Source of the DNA: an uncultured Microbacterium sp.
GTDB lineage: Bacteria; Actinomycetota; Actinomycetes; Actinomycetales; Microbacteriaceae
DNA length: 64,000 nt
Assembly (NCBI RefSeq): GCF_947488465.1
Contig: NZ_CANKZA010000002.1
Span: 310,001-374,000, forward strand
Direction: 5' to 3'
Part shown: piece by piece, positions 8,815-17,583 of the stretch
Numbering within the stretch: position 1 is the stretch's first letter
Layout of the letters: each line of letters opens with the position of its first letter
Made by a program: the position numbers and the translations under genes
The notes under the pieces: generated by a model
Seen by the model: only the letters and a program-made list of their open reading frames with translations
Told to the model about the DNA's origin: nothing
Database searches by the model: none

Positions 8815-10587
8815 TCACTCGTCGGTGCTGTCGGATCCCTCGGCCGGCGGTGCCGGATTTCCCGTCGGGGCGGCAACGATCGACGCCTGTACTTCCTGGG
8901 ATGCTTCCGATGTCCGCTCGCCCGACTCACCCGTGCACGTCACCGTGTAGAGCACCGTCATGATGCGCCCCACTTCGCTGGCGACCGTGACGGGGACGGG
9001 CCGGTCGTTCGGCCCGAACGATCCGGTCGACTGTCCGTTGGATGTGAAGACACCGTTGGTGAGGGTGATGTTGTACGACGAGACGGTGCTCGACCCGGAG
9101 GGGCAGGTGAACCCGGTCCAGTTGATCGTCGCGGTGCCACCGGCCTCGACCGTGGGTGACGACGCTCCGTCGACCTGGATGACCGGCGCCGATGGTGTGT
9201 TCATCGGAGTCAAGGGTCCGTAGGCGCTGAGCGTGACCTGCTGATCGAGTTGTACCGTGCCCGACACCGGGTTGGTCTCGTAGATGAGGCCCTCTTGATC
9301 GGCGGTCGGCGCGGCGACTGAGCCGGTCTGGCAGGTCACCGCGGTCATGTTGTTCGTCCGGGCGATCTCGGTCGCTTCGGCGCAGGTCTTGCCGACGAAC
9401 CCGAGCGTGTCGATCTGCACCGAGGTCGGCGTCGGCTCGGGTGTGTCGGAGGGGGTCGCCGGAGCCGAGGACGCGGGAGTGGATGTCGTGGGATCCGGCG
9501 TGGGCGCAGGGTTTCCGAAGAGGGCGAACAACGTTCCGCCGAGCACCAGCACCAGCATCGCGATCAGGGCGATGAGCGGCCACGTCCAGGGGCTGCGCTT
9601 TTTCTTCTCGCCGGGTCCCTCGTCCACCAGGGTGCCGGCGGGAGCCGCAGCGGGGAGGATGCGGGTGGCTTCGTCGGTGGCGAGTCTCCCGGGGGTGAGG
9701 AGTTGAGTGACCTCGTCGAGCGGCACCGCACCCGCGATCGCGGGAACGATCGCCGCTGCGCCAGCGATGTCGCCGCGTCGCAGAGCGGTCGCCGCACGCG
9801 CGACGGCCGAAGCCGTCGCTGGACGATCTTCCGGCTTCTTGGCGATCATGCTCATGACGAGGTTCTTGACCGGCTCGCCGATCGTGTCGGGAAGCGGCGG
9901 CGGCGCGTCGTTGATCTGCGCCATCGCGATCGCAACCTGCGACTCGCCCGTGAAGGGACGCTTGCCGGCGAGGGATTCGAACGCGACGATGCCGAGTGAG
10001 TAGATGTCGGTCGAGGGTGACGCGGCGTGACCCGAGGCCTGTTCGGGTGAGAGGTACTGGACGGTGCCCATGACCTGCCCGGTCGCCGTCAACGGAACCT
10101 GGTCGGCGATACGCGCGATGCCGAAGTCGGTGATCTTGACCCGGCCATCCGGGGTGATGAGGAGGTTTCCGGGCTTGATGTCACGGTGTACCAGGCCGGC
10201 CGCGTGGGCGGCCTGGAGGGCAGCGGCCGTCTGGGCGACGATGTCGAGCGTCTTGTCGGTGGAGAGCGACCCCTCGCGTTCGAGGATCGTCGACAGGGCC
10301 TCACCGGGCACGAGTTCCATGACGAGGAAGGCGGAGCCGTTCTCCTCGCCGTAATCGAAAACGCTGGCGATGCCTTCGTGGTTGACGAGAGCCGCGTGTC
10401 GGGCCTCGGCGCGGAAGCGCTCGAGGAATCCCGGGTCGCCCATGTACTCGTCTTTGAGGATCTTGATCGCGACGGTACGTCCGATGACGTGGTCGGTCGC
10501 TTCCCAGACCTCACCCATCCCGCCGATGGCGATCCGGGAATCCAGTTCGTACCGCCCGCCGAAGCTCACACCTTGCGTCGGTCTCAT
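8815..10587 (-). CDS. pknA: Ser/Thr protein kinase, PknA-type, with extracellular PASTA and Ig-like region
   Basis: A 590-residue kinase with K42, HRD (134-136), DFG (154-156) and an activation loop ending in GTVQYLSPEQ. After a long cytoplasmic linker comes a membrane helix (about 333-357), a Pro/Thr/Ser stalk, one PASTA-like repeat (about 402-465) and then a beta-rich segment (about 475-575) that looks Ig- or FN3-like. Mycobacterial PknA has almost no extracellular part, so this kinase may sense a ligand of its own. Its ATG overlaps the pbpA stop by four bases, showing translational coupling. Likely substrates are divisome and wall proteins read by FhaA/FhaB and reversed by PstP. Confidence 0.94.
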   Translation of the reverse strand: MRPTQGVSFGGRYELDSRIAIGGMGEVWEATDHVIGRTVAIKILKDEYMGDPGFLERFRAEARHAALVNHEGIASVFDYGEENGSAFLVMELVPGEALSTILEREGSLSTDKTLDIVAQTAAALQAAHAAGLVHRDIKPGNLLITPDGRVKITDFGIARIADQVPLTATGQVMGTVQYLSPEQASGHAASPSTDIYSLGIVAFESLAGKRPFTGESQVAIAMAQINDAPPPLPDTIGEPVKNLVMSMIAKKPEDRPATASAVARAATALRRGDIAGAAAIVPAIAGAVPLDEVTQLLTPGRLATDEATRILPAAAPAGTLVDEGPGEKKKRSPWTWPLIALIAMLVLVLGGTLFALFGNPAPTPDPTTSTPASSAPATPSDTPEPTPTSVQIDTLGFVGKTCAEATEIARTNNMTAVTCQTGSVAAPTADQEGLIYETNPVSGTVQLDQQVTLSAYGPLTPMNTPSAPVIQVDGASSPTVEAGGTATINWTGFTCPSGSSTVSSYNITLTNGVFTSNGQSTGSFGPNDRPVPVTVASEVGRIMTVLYTVTCTGESGERTSEASQEVQASIVAAPTGNPAPPAEGSDSTDE

Positions 10588-12041
10588 CTGCTCAGCACCG
10601 CCTCAATGACTTTCTTCGCGATGGGGGCCGCGATCCCGTTGCTCGTACCTTGTTGGCCGAGCCCTCCGCCGTTTTCGACCATGACCGCGACGACGACTTG
10701 GGGGTCGTCGGCGGGCGCGAATCCGGTGAACCACAACGTGTACGGATCTCCCGGACCATGCTCCGCAGTGCCGGTTTTTCCCGCCACGTCGACGCCGTCT
10801 ATTCTTGCACCGCTGGCTGCGCCGTTACTGACATTGGCCACCATCATCGTGGTCATCTGGGCAGCCAGGCTCGACGACAGAGCGCGTTCGAACTCGGTGT
10901 CTTCGGGCGTCTGCTGGACCGTCAGGTCGGGAGCGACGACACGATCGACCATCCGCGGATTCATCACGACTCCGTCGTTGGCGATACCGGCCGCGACCAT
11001 CGCGATCTGCAGGGGCGTTGCGATCACATCACCCTGCCCGAAGCCGGACAGCGCGGTCTCGGGGTCGGACAGTGCCCGCGGATACACCGAGGCGGTCGTG
11101 GTCAGGGGAATGTCGAAGCTCGCGTTGAAGCCGTACTTCTCGGCCTCGGCGCGGATGGCGTCGTCACCGAGCGCGACGGCCAGCTGCGCCATGGGGATGT
11201 TGCAGCTCAGCCGCAGGGCCGTGGCGAGTGTGACCTGGTCCCCGTCGCCGCACGTGCCCCCGTCGAAGTTGCTGATCTCGGTCGACGTGCCGGGCAACGT
11301 GTACCTTGCCGGGTTCGGGAACGTCGACTCGGGTGTGTAGTCACCGGACGCGAGTGCGGCGGAGACCACGACGAGCTTGAACGTCGATCCGGGCGGGTTG
11401 AGCTTGCCGGCGATCGCCCGATTGTCGAGCGGCCGCAGGGCGTTCGCGGTCAACGTGTCGTAGTCGGCGAGCACCTGGGTCGTATCGTGCGAGGCGAGCA
11501 GATTCGTGTCGTAGCTCGGACTCGTCACCATCGCGAGCACGCGACCGGTCGTCGGCTCCATGGCGACGACCGCGCCCTGATAGTCGCCGAGGGCGTCGTA
11601 CGCGACGCGCTGGATCTCGGGGTCGAGTGACAACACGACGTTCGATCCGCGCGGCGGCTGGCCGGTCACGATTCGGTCCAGGCGAGAGAGGAACTGCGAG
11701 CTGTCGGTGCCGGAGAGCACGGTGTTCATCGCGCGCTCCAGGCCCCGCGACGACCCGAGCACGGGGTTGATGTAGCCCGTCACCGGAGCCCACATGTCGC
11801 CGTCCGGATAGGTGCGGTTCCAGCTGTAGAGATCGCCGCTGGGCACCGACGAGGCGATCACCGTGTCACCGGCGAGGATCGAGCCCCGCTGCACTTCGTA
11901 GGAGTCGTAGAGCGCGCGTTTGTTGTACGGATTGGCGCTCAGCTCGCTCGCCTGGACCACCTGGATCCAGCTGATCGCGCCGAAGAGTCCGACGAACATG
12001 ACGAGCATGACGATGCTGAGGCGGCGGAGTTCCTTTGTCAT
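10584..12041 (-). CDS. pbpA: Class B penicillin-binding protein (peptidoglycan transpeptidase)
   Basis: A 485-residue membrane-anchored transpeptidase that cross-links peptidoglycan, working with the RodA-type glycosyltransferase encoded just upstream. One N-terminal membrane helix (about 8-30) is followed by the dimerisation domain and the catalytic domain with STFK (219-222), SCN (279-281) and KTG (422-424). The start at 12041 follows the upstream stop by two bases; the longer open frame upstream is antisense-like sequence within rodA. All three active-site boxes are intact. Confidence 0.95.
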   Translation of the reverse strand: MTKELRRLSIVMLVMFVGLFGAISWIQVVQASELSANPYNKRALYDSYEVQRGSILAGDTVIASSVPSGDLYSWNRTYPDGDMWAPVTGYINPVLGSSRGLERAMNTVLSGTDSSQFLSRLDRIVTGQPPRGSNVVLSLDPEIQRVAYDALGDYQGAVVAMEPTTGRVLAMVTSPSYDTNLLASHDTTQVLADYDTLTANALRPLDNRAIAGKLNPPGSTFKLVVVSAALASGDYTPESTFPNPARYTLPGTSTEISNFDGGTCGDGDQVTLATALRLSCNIPMAQLAVALGDDAIRAEAEKYGFNASFDIPLTTTASVYPRALSDPETALSGFGQGDVIATPLQIAMVAAGIANDGVVMNPRMVDRVVAPDLTVQQTPEDTEFERALSSSLAAQMTTMMVANVSNGAASGARIDGVDVAGKTGTAEHGPGDPYTLWFTGFAPADDPQVVVAVMVENGGGLGQQGTSNGIAAPIAKKVIEAVLSR

Positions 12042-12043
12042 GA

Positions 12044-13420
12044 CTAGCCGATCACCACCCGGGGCCGGGAGCGCACGGCATCCGATATCCGCAACAGAAG
12101 CGCGACGATCAGCCAGTTCGCGACGAGCGACGAGCCGCCGGCCGCGAGGAACGGGGTCGTCAGGCCGGTGAGCGGGATGAGACGAGTGACGCCGCCGACC
12201 ATGATGAATACCTGTAGCGCGATCGTGAACGACAGTCCGGTGGCGAGCAGCTTGCCGAAGTCGTCCTGTCCGGCGATGCCGATGCGGATGCCGCGGCTCG
12301 TGAACACCATGTACAGGCACAGGATCGCGAAGAGACCGATGAGCCCCAGCTCTTCACCGAGGCTCGGGAAGATGTAGTCGCTGTGCGCGAGGGGGGTGAG
12401 GTCGGGGCGCCCGTGACCGAGGCCCGTACCGATGAGGCCGCCCTGGGCCAGACCGAAGATGCCGCTGACGAGCTGGTAGCTCGAGCCGTTGACGAGGTCG
12501 GGGTTGAAGGCGTCCAACCAGTTCGTGAACCGCGCGCCGACGTACGGCAGGATGCGTGAGGCCAGGAAGGCTCCGGCGACGGCGAGGACGACACCGATCA
12601 GGACCCAACTCGTCTTGCCTGTGGCGGCATAGAGCATCGCGACGAACATGCCGAAGATGAGCAACCCGGTGCCGAGGTCGCGCTGGAAGATGATGATCCC
12701 CATGGCGCCGGCCCAGATGAGCAGCAGCGGGCCGAGTTCACGCGCTCGCGGCCACGTCATGCCGAGGAAGCGGGTCCCCACCGAGGTCAGTGACTCACGC
12801 GTGCGCACGAGGTAACCGGCGAAGAAGATGCCGAGGGCGAGCTTGGCGAGCTCCCCCGGCTGGAACGAGAAGAGTCCCCCGATCGAGACCCAGACGTCGG
12901 CTCCAGCCTCGACCCCGAGCCCGGGAACGAGAGGGAGCAGCAGAAGTGCGATGCCCACGAACCCGAACACGTAGGTGTAGCGGAACAACACGCGGTAGTT
13001 CTTGAGGAAGAGCACGACCGCCGTGGCCCCCACGATCGCGATGACGAGCCAGGCGAGTTGCCGGGTCGAGAACGCTCCCCAGCCGGCGAGATCGTCGGCG
13101 AGGTCGAGGCGATAGATCATCGCGAGCCCCAGGCCCGACAGCACGGTGGCGATCGGAACGACGAACGGGTCAGCCGATCGCGCGGTGAATCGCAGCACGA
13201 CATGGAGGACGAGGACGAGGACCGTCAGTCCGCCGCAGTAGTACAGGAAGGTCGCGTCGATCTGCCCTTCGGCGCCGAGCTGGACGAGGGCGACGGCGCC
13301 GGCGTTGATGGCGAAGGCGAAGAGCAAGAGACCGAGTTCGCGGTTACGTTGCGTTTGCGGCAGCCGCACACGCCGGAGCGCCTTCACGACGGTCGTATCC
13401 GTCTCGACGGTGTCGGTCAC
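12044..13420 (-). CDS. rodA: RodA/FtsW family peptidoglycan polymerase
   Basis: A 458-residue SEDS-family glycosyltransferase with about twelve hydrophobic segments, which polymerises lipid II. The large extracellular loop contains PYVGARFTNWLDAFNPDLVNGSS-type sequence, and the late family signature GEELGLIG (near 342-349) is clear. Its partner transpeptidase is encoded two bases downstream. The GTG start overlaps the pstP stop (GTGA). Its location in this cluster points to the elongation (RodA) role rather than division (FtsW), though family assignment from sequence alone is not certain. Confidence 0.94.
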   Translation of the reverse strand: MTDTVETDTTVVKALRRVRLPQTQRNRELGLLLFAFAINAGAVALVQLGAEGQIDATFLYYCGGLTVLVLVLHVVLRFTARSADPFVVPIATVLSGLGLAMIYRLDLADDLAGWGAFSTRQLAWLVIAIVGATAVVLFLKNYRVLFRYTYVFGFVGIALLLLPLVPGLGVEAGADVWVSIGGLFSFQPGELAKLALGIFFAGYLVRTRESLTSVGTRFLGMTWPRARELGPLLLIWAGAMGIIIFQRDLGTGLLIFGMFVAMLYAATGKTSWVLIGVVLAVAGAFLASRILPYVGARFTNWLDAFNPDLVNGSSYQLVSGIFGLAQGGLIGTGLGHGRPDLTPLAHSDYIFPSLGEELGLIGLFAILCLYMVFTSRGIRIGIAGQDDFGKLLATGLSFTIALQVFIMVGGVTRLIPLTGLTTPFLAAGGSSLVANWLIVALLLRISDAVRSRPRVVIG

Positions 13421-14655
13421 GGGGTGACTCCCGTCGTCGGGCGCAGGTTCGCGACGATCGCGTTCGCGTCGGCGACGGACCGCGCCGAGATCGTGTTCTC
13501 CACCGAAATGCGCTGGTAGGTCGGCAAGTCCGCCAGCAGGATGCCGGTGTCCTCGTACACGGACGACAGCGGGATGGGCCCGATGTCCTGTTGGATGCCG
13601 CGGAAGATCACGACCGAATCATCATCGGCACCGACGAAAAAGCGGGTCTGGCTCCAGCTGTACGCGCCGAAGAGGGCGGCGGCGATCGCGAGGAGAATCA
13701 CGGCGAACCCGACGAACCACCACACGCGGCGACGACGACCACGGCGTCGGTCTTCCTCGATGAGCTCCTCGAGGAACTCCGGGGCCGGCTCGAAGTGCGT
13801 GGGCTCGTTCGCGGCCTGGCGGCCCGGGTGCAACCAGCTCGTGCGTCCCGGCCGGGCGGCAGGAACCTCGATGCCCTGGGGGTTCGACGCCGATCCGACG
13901 ATCGTCGGGGTCCCACTGAAGAGGGGATGGTTCCCGCCCACATCGACGATGACGATCGTCACGTTGTCTGGGGCGCCGGCATCCAGAGCTTGCTTGAGCA
14001 ACAGATCGGCCGTTCGTCCCGGCGCGAACCCCTGACTCAGTGCCTTTTCGGTGTGCGCGTCGTCGACGACCCCGCACAGCCCGTCCGAGCACAGCAACCA
14101 GCGGTCGCCCGGCTGGGTCGGCATGATGAACGTGTCGACGTCGGGATCGGGATCCATGTCGCCGAGCACCCGCATGAGGACCGAGCGCCGCGGGTGATAC
14201 CGCGCCTCCTCGGGGGTGATCCGGCCGGAATCCACGAGTCGCTGGACGAACGTGTGGTCGGCAGTGATCTGCGTGAGCGCGCCGTCGCGGTAGAGGTAGA
14301 TCCGCGAATCGCCGATGTGCGCGATGACGGCGTAGTCCTCGACCATTGCCAGGGCACTGACCGTCGTACCCATACCGGCGAGCTCGGGCCGCTCTGCCAC
14401 CGTGTCGATGAGTTGCGCCGCGGTCTCGCCGATCGCATCCTGCAGGGCGTGCTCGGCATCGCTCGGGCTCGGGAACGGGTGGTCGAGCTCTTTCAGCCGG
14501 TGCACCGCGAGGCCAGAGGCCACATCGCCGCCCGCGTGCCCGCCCATCCCGTCGGCGACGACGAACAGATTCGAGCCGCTGTAGCCCGAGTCCTGATTGT
14601 TGGAGCGCACCTTCCCCGTATGGGAGATGGCGACGCTGGATCCCTCGAAGGCCAT
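13417..14655 (-). CDS. pstP: PP2C-type Ser/Thr protein phosphatase PstP
   Basis: A 412-residue membrane phosphatase that removes phosphate from the products of PknA and PknB. The PP2C metal ligands are seen: D22, D35-G36, D191 (SDGLCG) and D230 (DN). An acidic/basic linker precedes one membrane helix (about 311-333), and the extracellular C-terminus of about 75 residues is unlike any domain I can name. The end overlaps rodA by four bases. The ATG lies 12 bases after the fhaB stop. Confidence 0.95.
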   Translation of the reverse strand: MAFEGSSVAISHTGKVRSNNQDSGYSGSNLFVVADGMGGHAGGDVASGLAVHRLKELDHPFPSPSDAEHALQDAIGETAAQLIDTVAERPELAGMGTTVSALAMVEDYAVIAHIGDSRIYLYRDGALTQITADHTFVQRLVDSGRITPEEARYHPRRSVLMRVLGDMDPDPDVDTFIMPTQPGDRWLLCSDGLCGVVDDAHTEKALSQGFAPGRTADLLLKQALDAGAPDNVTIVIVDVGGNHPLFSGTPTIVGSASNPQGIEVPAARPGRTSWLHPGRQAANEPTHFEPAPEFLEELIEEDRRRGRRRRVWWFVGFAVILLAIAAALFGAYSWSQTRFFVGADDDSVVIFRGIQQDIGPIPLSSVYEDTGILLADLPTYQRISVENTISARSVADANAIVANLRPTTGVTP

Positions 14656-14667
14656 GACGGCGGGCCG

Positions 14668-15198
14668 CTACTTCCGCAGCTCGAACGTCGTGGCGCCGAC
14701 CTTGATCGGCGCGCCGATCCGCACGGGCACGGGTGTACTCAGGCGCTGCCCGTCGTGCCAGGTGCCGTTGGTCGAATCGAGGTCCTGGATCATCCACTGG
14801 TCGCCCCACAGGAGCAACCGGGCGTGGTGGCTGGAGGTGTAGTCGTCGCGGATCACGAGACCCGATTCGCTCGAGCGCCCGATCGTGAGTGGCTCTGAGC
14901 CGAGCGGAAGCTCGAGGCCGGCCTTCGGGCCGCTCGTGATGATGATGCGGGCAACGGCGTCACGCGTCGCCTTCGAGCCGGAACCGGTCGGCGTGGCCGG
15001 GACGGAGGGTGCGATCGGCGCTGTCGCCGCGTGCGCCGGGGCGGATGCCGGCGATGCGGCGGCAGGTGCCGGATCGGGCATCTTGCGCACGGTGACACCG
15101 AACAGGTCAGCGCGCAGCGAATACACCACGGCGAAAACGAAGAACCACAGCAGCACCAAGAAGCCGATCTGCAGAAGCAGAAGGGTCAGTTCACTCAC
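14668..15198 (-). CDS. fhaB: FHA domain protein FhaB (FipA-type)
   Basis: A 176-residue protein with an N-terminal membrane helix (4-29), an Ala/Pro linker and a C-terminal forkhead-associated domain (about 85-176) that binds phosphothreonine. The FHA marks are GRS (107-109), SSHHA (122-126) and NGT (144-146). In mycobacteria the equivalent links FtsZ and FtsQ. The GTG start was chosen because it overlaps the fhaA stop (GTGA) and gives the family length. It reads phosphorylation made by the kinases of the same operon. Confidence 0.93.
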   Translation of the reverse strand: MSELTLLLLQIGFLVLLWFFVFAVVYSLRADLFGVTVRKMPDPAPAAASPASAPAHAATAPIAPSVPATPTGSGSKATRDAVARIIITSGPKAGLELPLGSEPLTIGRSSESGLVIRDDYTSSHHARLLLWGDQWMIQDLDSTNGTWHDGQRLSTPVPVRIGAPIKVGATTFELRK

Positions 15199-15926
15199 GA
15201 CATGCCTCCGAGGCCGAAGGCGCGCGTCGCGTCGGCCGCCGACGTCGACGGGCGCGGCGGGGTCGCCTGGGCGATGACGTGGAAGGTGATGTCGGTGCGC
15301 CCGATCGTGACGACCGAGTCGGGGGGGAGGGGCGCTTCCGCGACGGGGCGCCCGTCGAGCTTGGTCCCGTTGGTGGACTTGAGGTCGCGCACCATCGCGC
15401 GCTCGCCGTCCCAGAGAATCTCGACGTGGCGTCGGCTCGTGCCGGCATCCGGGATCGTGATGTCGGCGTCGCTGCCGCGACCGATGACCGTCCGCCCCTT
15501 GACGAGAGGATGCCGCTGTCCAGCGATGTCGACGACGCCGCGCCACGAAACGTCTCCCGCGGCCGTGCGCGAATCGACGCGGACGGTTCCGGTCGGCAGT
15601 TGCGCGTCGGCGTTCACCGCGATCGTCACCGGCCCCGCGAAGCTGAATCCCTGCGCTTTCGCGTGAGCGTCGACAAGGCGGTGCAGTTCTTCTTCGAGAG
15701 TGGTGCCCAACGCATCCATCCGTTCGGCATCGGCGGGAGCCAGACGAAGGACGAACGTGTTCGGCGCGAGGATACGATCGCGGCTGACCACAGCGGCCTT
15801 CGCGTCGAGTTCGCTGCGCAGTGCGGAGGCGAGCTCGACGGGCTGGACGCCACTGCGGAAGGTCTTCGCGAACGCGCTGTTGACGGCGCGCTCGAGTCCC
15901 TTCTCGAAGCTGTCAAGTAGTCCCAC
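15195..15926 (-). CDS. fhaA: FHA domain protein FhaA with N-terminal DUF3662
   Basis: A 243-residue cytoplasmic phosphothreonine reader. The N-terminal DUF3662 domain (about 1-115) begins GLLDSFEKGLERAVN, and the FHA domain (about 146-220) has GRGSDADI (149-156), SRRH (164-167) and NGT (186-188). In mycobacteria FhaA binds the phosphorylated pseudokinase domain of MviN and so regulates lipid II flipping. GTG at 15926 has AGGAG five bases upstream. It is the first gene of the fhaA-fhaB-pstP-rodA-pbpA-pknA-pknB unit. Confidence 0.95.
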   Translation of the reverse strand: MGLLDSFEKGLERAVNSAFAKTFRSGVQPVELASALRSELDAKAAVVSRDRILAPNTFVLRLAPADAERMDALGTTLEEELHRLVDAHAKAQGFSFAGPVTIAVNADAQLPTGTVRVDSRTAAGDVSWRGVVDIAGQRHPLVKGRTVIGRGSDADITIPDAGTSRRHVEILWDGERAMVRDLKSTNGTKLDGRPVAEAPLPPDSVVTIGRTDITFHVIAQATPPRPSTSAADATRAFGLGGMS

Positions 15927-16069
15927 GGGGCTCCTCTGGCGTGCTGACCGGTGCGTACATGCTAGTTGCACAGCCTGAGTGCGCGCGGATGGCGCACCCG
16001 GCATCGATTGCAGCGGGGTCTGTCTCGCGTGATATCCTCGGGAAGTTGACCCGGTGGTGACACCGGTTC

Positions 16070-16153
16070 GCGCGAGTGGCGGAATAGGTAGACGCGCTGG
16101 CTTCAGGTGCCAGTGCCCGCAAGGGCGTGGGGGTTCAAGTCCCCCCTCGCGCA
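16070..16153 (+). tRNA. tRNA-Leu (anticodon CAG)
   Basis: An 84-base class II tRNA with long variable arm. The acceptor GCGCGAG pairs with CTCGCGC and the discriminator is A16153. The anticodon CAG is at 16104-16106, in a loop closed by CTGGC/GCCAG. The variable arm TGCCCGCAAGGGCGT folds on itself. The last 21 bases are supplied by the integrated element that begins here: the same sequence recurs at 27604-27625. Confidence 0.97.
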
Positions 16154-16154
16154 C
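16133..16154. repeat. attL core in tRNA-Leu
   Basis: A 22-bp stretch, identical to 27604-27625, covering the T-arm and acceptor 3' strand of tRNA-Leu plus one base. Outside it, the sequences diverge on both sides. It marks the left junction of the integrated element and keeps the tRNA gene intact, as is usual for tyrosine integrases that use tRNA 3' ends. Confidence 0.92.
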
Positions 16155-16166
16155 AGAACGAAAGTG

Positions 16167-16203
16167 GCTCCTCACCAGGGATTTTATGATCCAGGTGAGG
16201 GGC
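16167..16203 (+). terminator. Hairpin after tRNA-Leu at element left end
   Basis: GCTCCTCACC (16167-16176) pairs with GGTGAGGGGC (16194-16203), with one G-T pair, around a loop that can itself pair GGAT/ATCC. It lies between tRNA-Leu and the convergent integrase gene and replaces the native tRNA terminator, which now lies at 27637-27668. There is no clear T-run after it. Confidence 0.6.
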
Positions 16204-16215
16204 TATTTCGTTATC

Positions 16216-16255
16216 ATGGGGCGAGATATGGGGCAAGCACCTCGGCGTGCCCCAT
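16216..16255. promoter_or_regulatory. Left arm-type integrase sites (ATGGGGC repeats)
   Basis: ATGGGGC occurs at 16216-16222 and 16228-16234, 12 bases apart, with an inverted copy GCCCCAT at 16249-16255, all between attL core and the integrase stop. The same pair with the same 12-base spacing is found near the right end (27466-27484). This fits arm-type sites bound by the integrase N-terminal domain. Inferred from pattern only. Confidence 0.55.
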
Positions 16256-16263
16256 CGCGAGGC

Positions 16264-17553
16264 TCATGTCCCGGCGAGGCGGCTGGCGAACCGGTCGACG
16301 GCGTTCTTCTGCATCGTCGGGGTGACGTGGCTGTAGATGTTCATCGTCGTGGTGATCGTGGAGTGCCCGAGGCGTTCCTGCACGACCTTGGGCGGCACGC
16401 CGAGTTCCATGAGGATCGTCGCGTGCGTGTGCCGCAAGCCCTTGAGCGTGACGCGGGGCAGGTGCTCGAACCTCTTGACCTTGACGGCCCACTTGAGGCG
16501 GCGATCCCAGCGGCTGGTCATCGCGTCGGGTGAGCGGGGCTGGCCATCGTCGTCTCCGAAGATGTAGGCATCGGCCCTCGCCAGCTCGAAAGACAGCTCG
16601 GCGCGAGCGACCTTGTAGGAGGCGATCGCTTTCAAGGTCGCGGCGTCGACGTCGATGACGCGAGCGTTGCCGGTCTTGGTGGTCTTCGTCTTCGTCCAGT
16701 CCTCGGTGTTGATCGCACGCCGGATGCTCACCTGCGAGGTCTTGATGTTCACATCGCTCCACTTCAGCGCGAGGGCTTCACTGCGCCGCACCCCAGTGTT
16801 CGCGATCACCCACCACAGCGCGAACAACTCGTCCTGTAGCTCGTCGCGATCCCACGCGAGGAACGCGGCGAGCTGATCGGCCGTCCACGTCACCAGCTCG
16901 GGCTTCTCTGCCCGCATCTGGCTCGTGGTCGGCGCTTTCGCCGCTTTCCGCTTGGCGGGGTTGGTGGCGATGTGCCCGTCCTCGATTGCGGCGTCGAGGA
17001 TCGCCCCCAGGACGACGTGGGCTTTGTGCACCGTGTTGGCCGACAGCGGCCCGCCCTTGTCCTGCTCGTCCTTCCGTCCGTGCTGTTCCAGGTCGCGGTA
17101 GTGGCGGGCGATCCGGGTAGGGGTGAGCTTGTCGAGCGGATAGTGCCCGAGCTGCGTGCGGAGGTGATTGCGGATGATCTTGTTGTACCCGGCGATCGTG
17201 GAGTCCGCGAGCTTGAGCCCTTCCACCCAGGCGTCGGCGTAGACGCCGAGAGTGGGTACTTTCCCGCCGAACTTCTCCTGCTGATCCCGCTGCTTGAGGG
17301 CGTCCTGCAACGCGGCGTCCGCATCGGCGGCGGTTGAGAATCCGCCCCGGCTGAACTTCTTCTCCCCGAGGTCGGGCTGCTCCGGGTCGACGGGCACCCA
17401 GATCTGATACCGCCACCGCTTCCCTGCGGCGGTCTGGTACGACTGGATCGACCCGCGGCCACCACGCCGGGTTCGCGAGCGACGTGCCTGCGCTTTCTGC
17501 GACGTCTCGGCAGCGTCGGCTGCTCGTTCCGCTGGCGTTCCGCGTGGTGCCAT
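16264..17553 (-). CDS. int: Tyrosine site-specific integrase
   Basis: A 429-residue phage-type integrase that recombines the element into the tRNA-Leu 3' end. The N-terminal arm-binding region (about 34-95) has the AP2-like pattern YQIWVPVD, the core-binding SAM-like domain spans about 100-200, and the catalytic domain about 220-420. Active-site residues are R256 (TGVRRSE), K293, R374 (GLRHTHAT), H397 (LGHS) and nucleophile Y407. Position 371, usually His of the HxxR box, is Lys. The stop lies about 110 bases from attL, the normal arrangement. The gene starts 30 bases after the XRE regulator stop, so the two may be cotranscribed. Confidence 0.94.
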   Translation of the reverse strand: MAPRGTPAERAADAAETSQKAQARRSRTRRGGRGSIQSYQTAAGKRWRYQIWVPVDPEQPDLGEKKFSRGGFSTAADADAALQDALKQRDQQEKFGGKVPTLGVYADAWVEGLKLADSTIAGYNKIIRNHLRTQLGHYPLDKLTPTRIARHYRDLEQHGRKDEQDKGGPLSANTVHKAHVVLGAILDAAIEDGHIATNPAKRKAAKAPTTSQMRAEKPELVTWTADQLAAFLAWDRDELQDELFALWWVIANTGVRRSEALALKWSDVNIKTSQVSIRRAINTEDWTKTKTTKTGNARVIDVDAATLKAIASYKVARAELSFELARADAYIFGDDDGQPRSPDAMTSRWDRRLKWAVKVKRFEHLPRVTLKGLRHTHATILMELGVPPKVVQERLGHSTITTTMNIYSHVTPTMQKNAVDRFASRLAGT

Positions 17554-17583
17554 GATTCCGGCTCCTTCCTCTCTGCGGCTCGG

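Noticed and set aside
13591-14898. Plus-strand open frame of 435 codons opposite pstP
   Set aside because: Antisense to a PP2C phosphatase with all metal ligands; no start context or domain.
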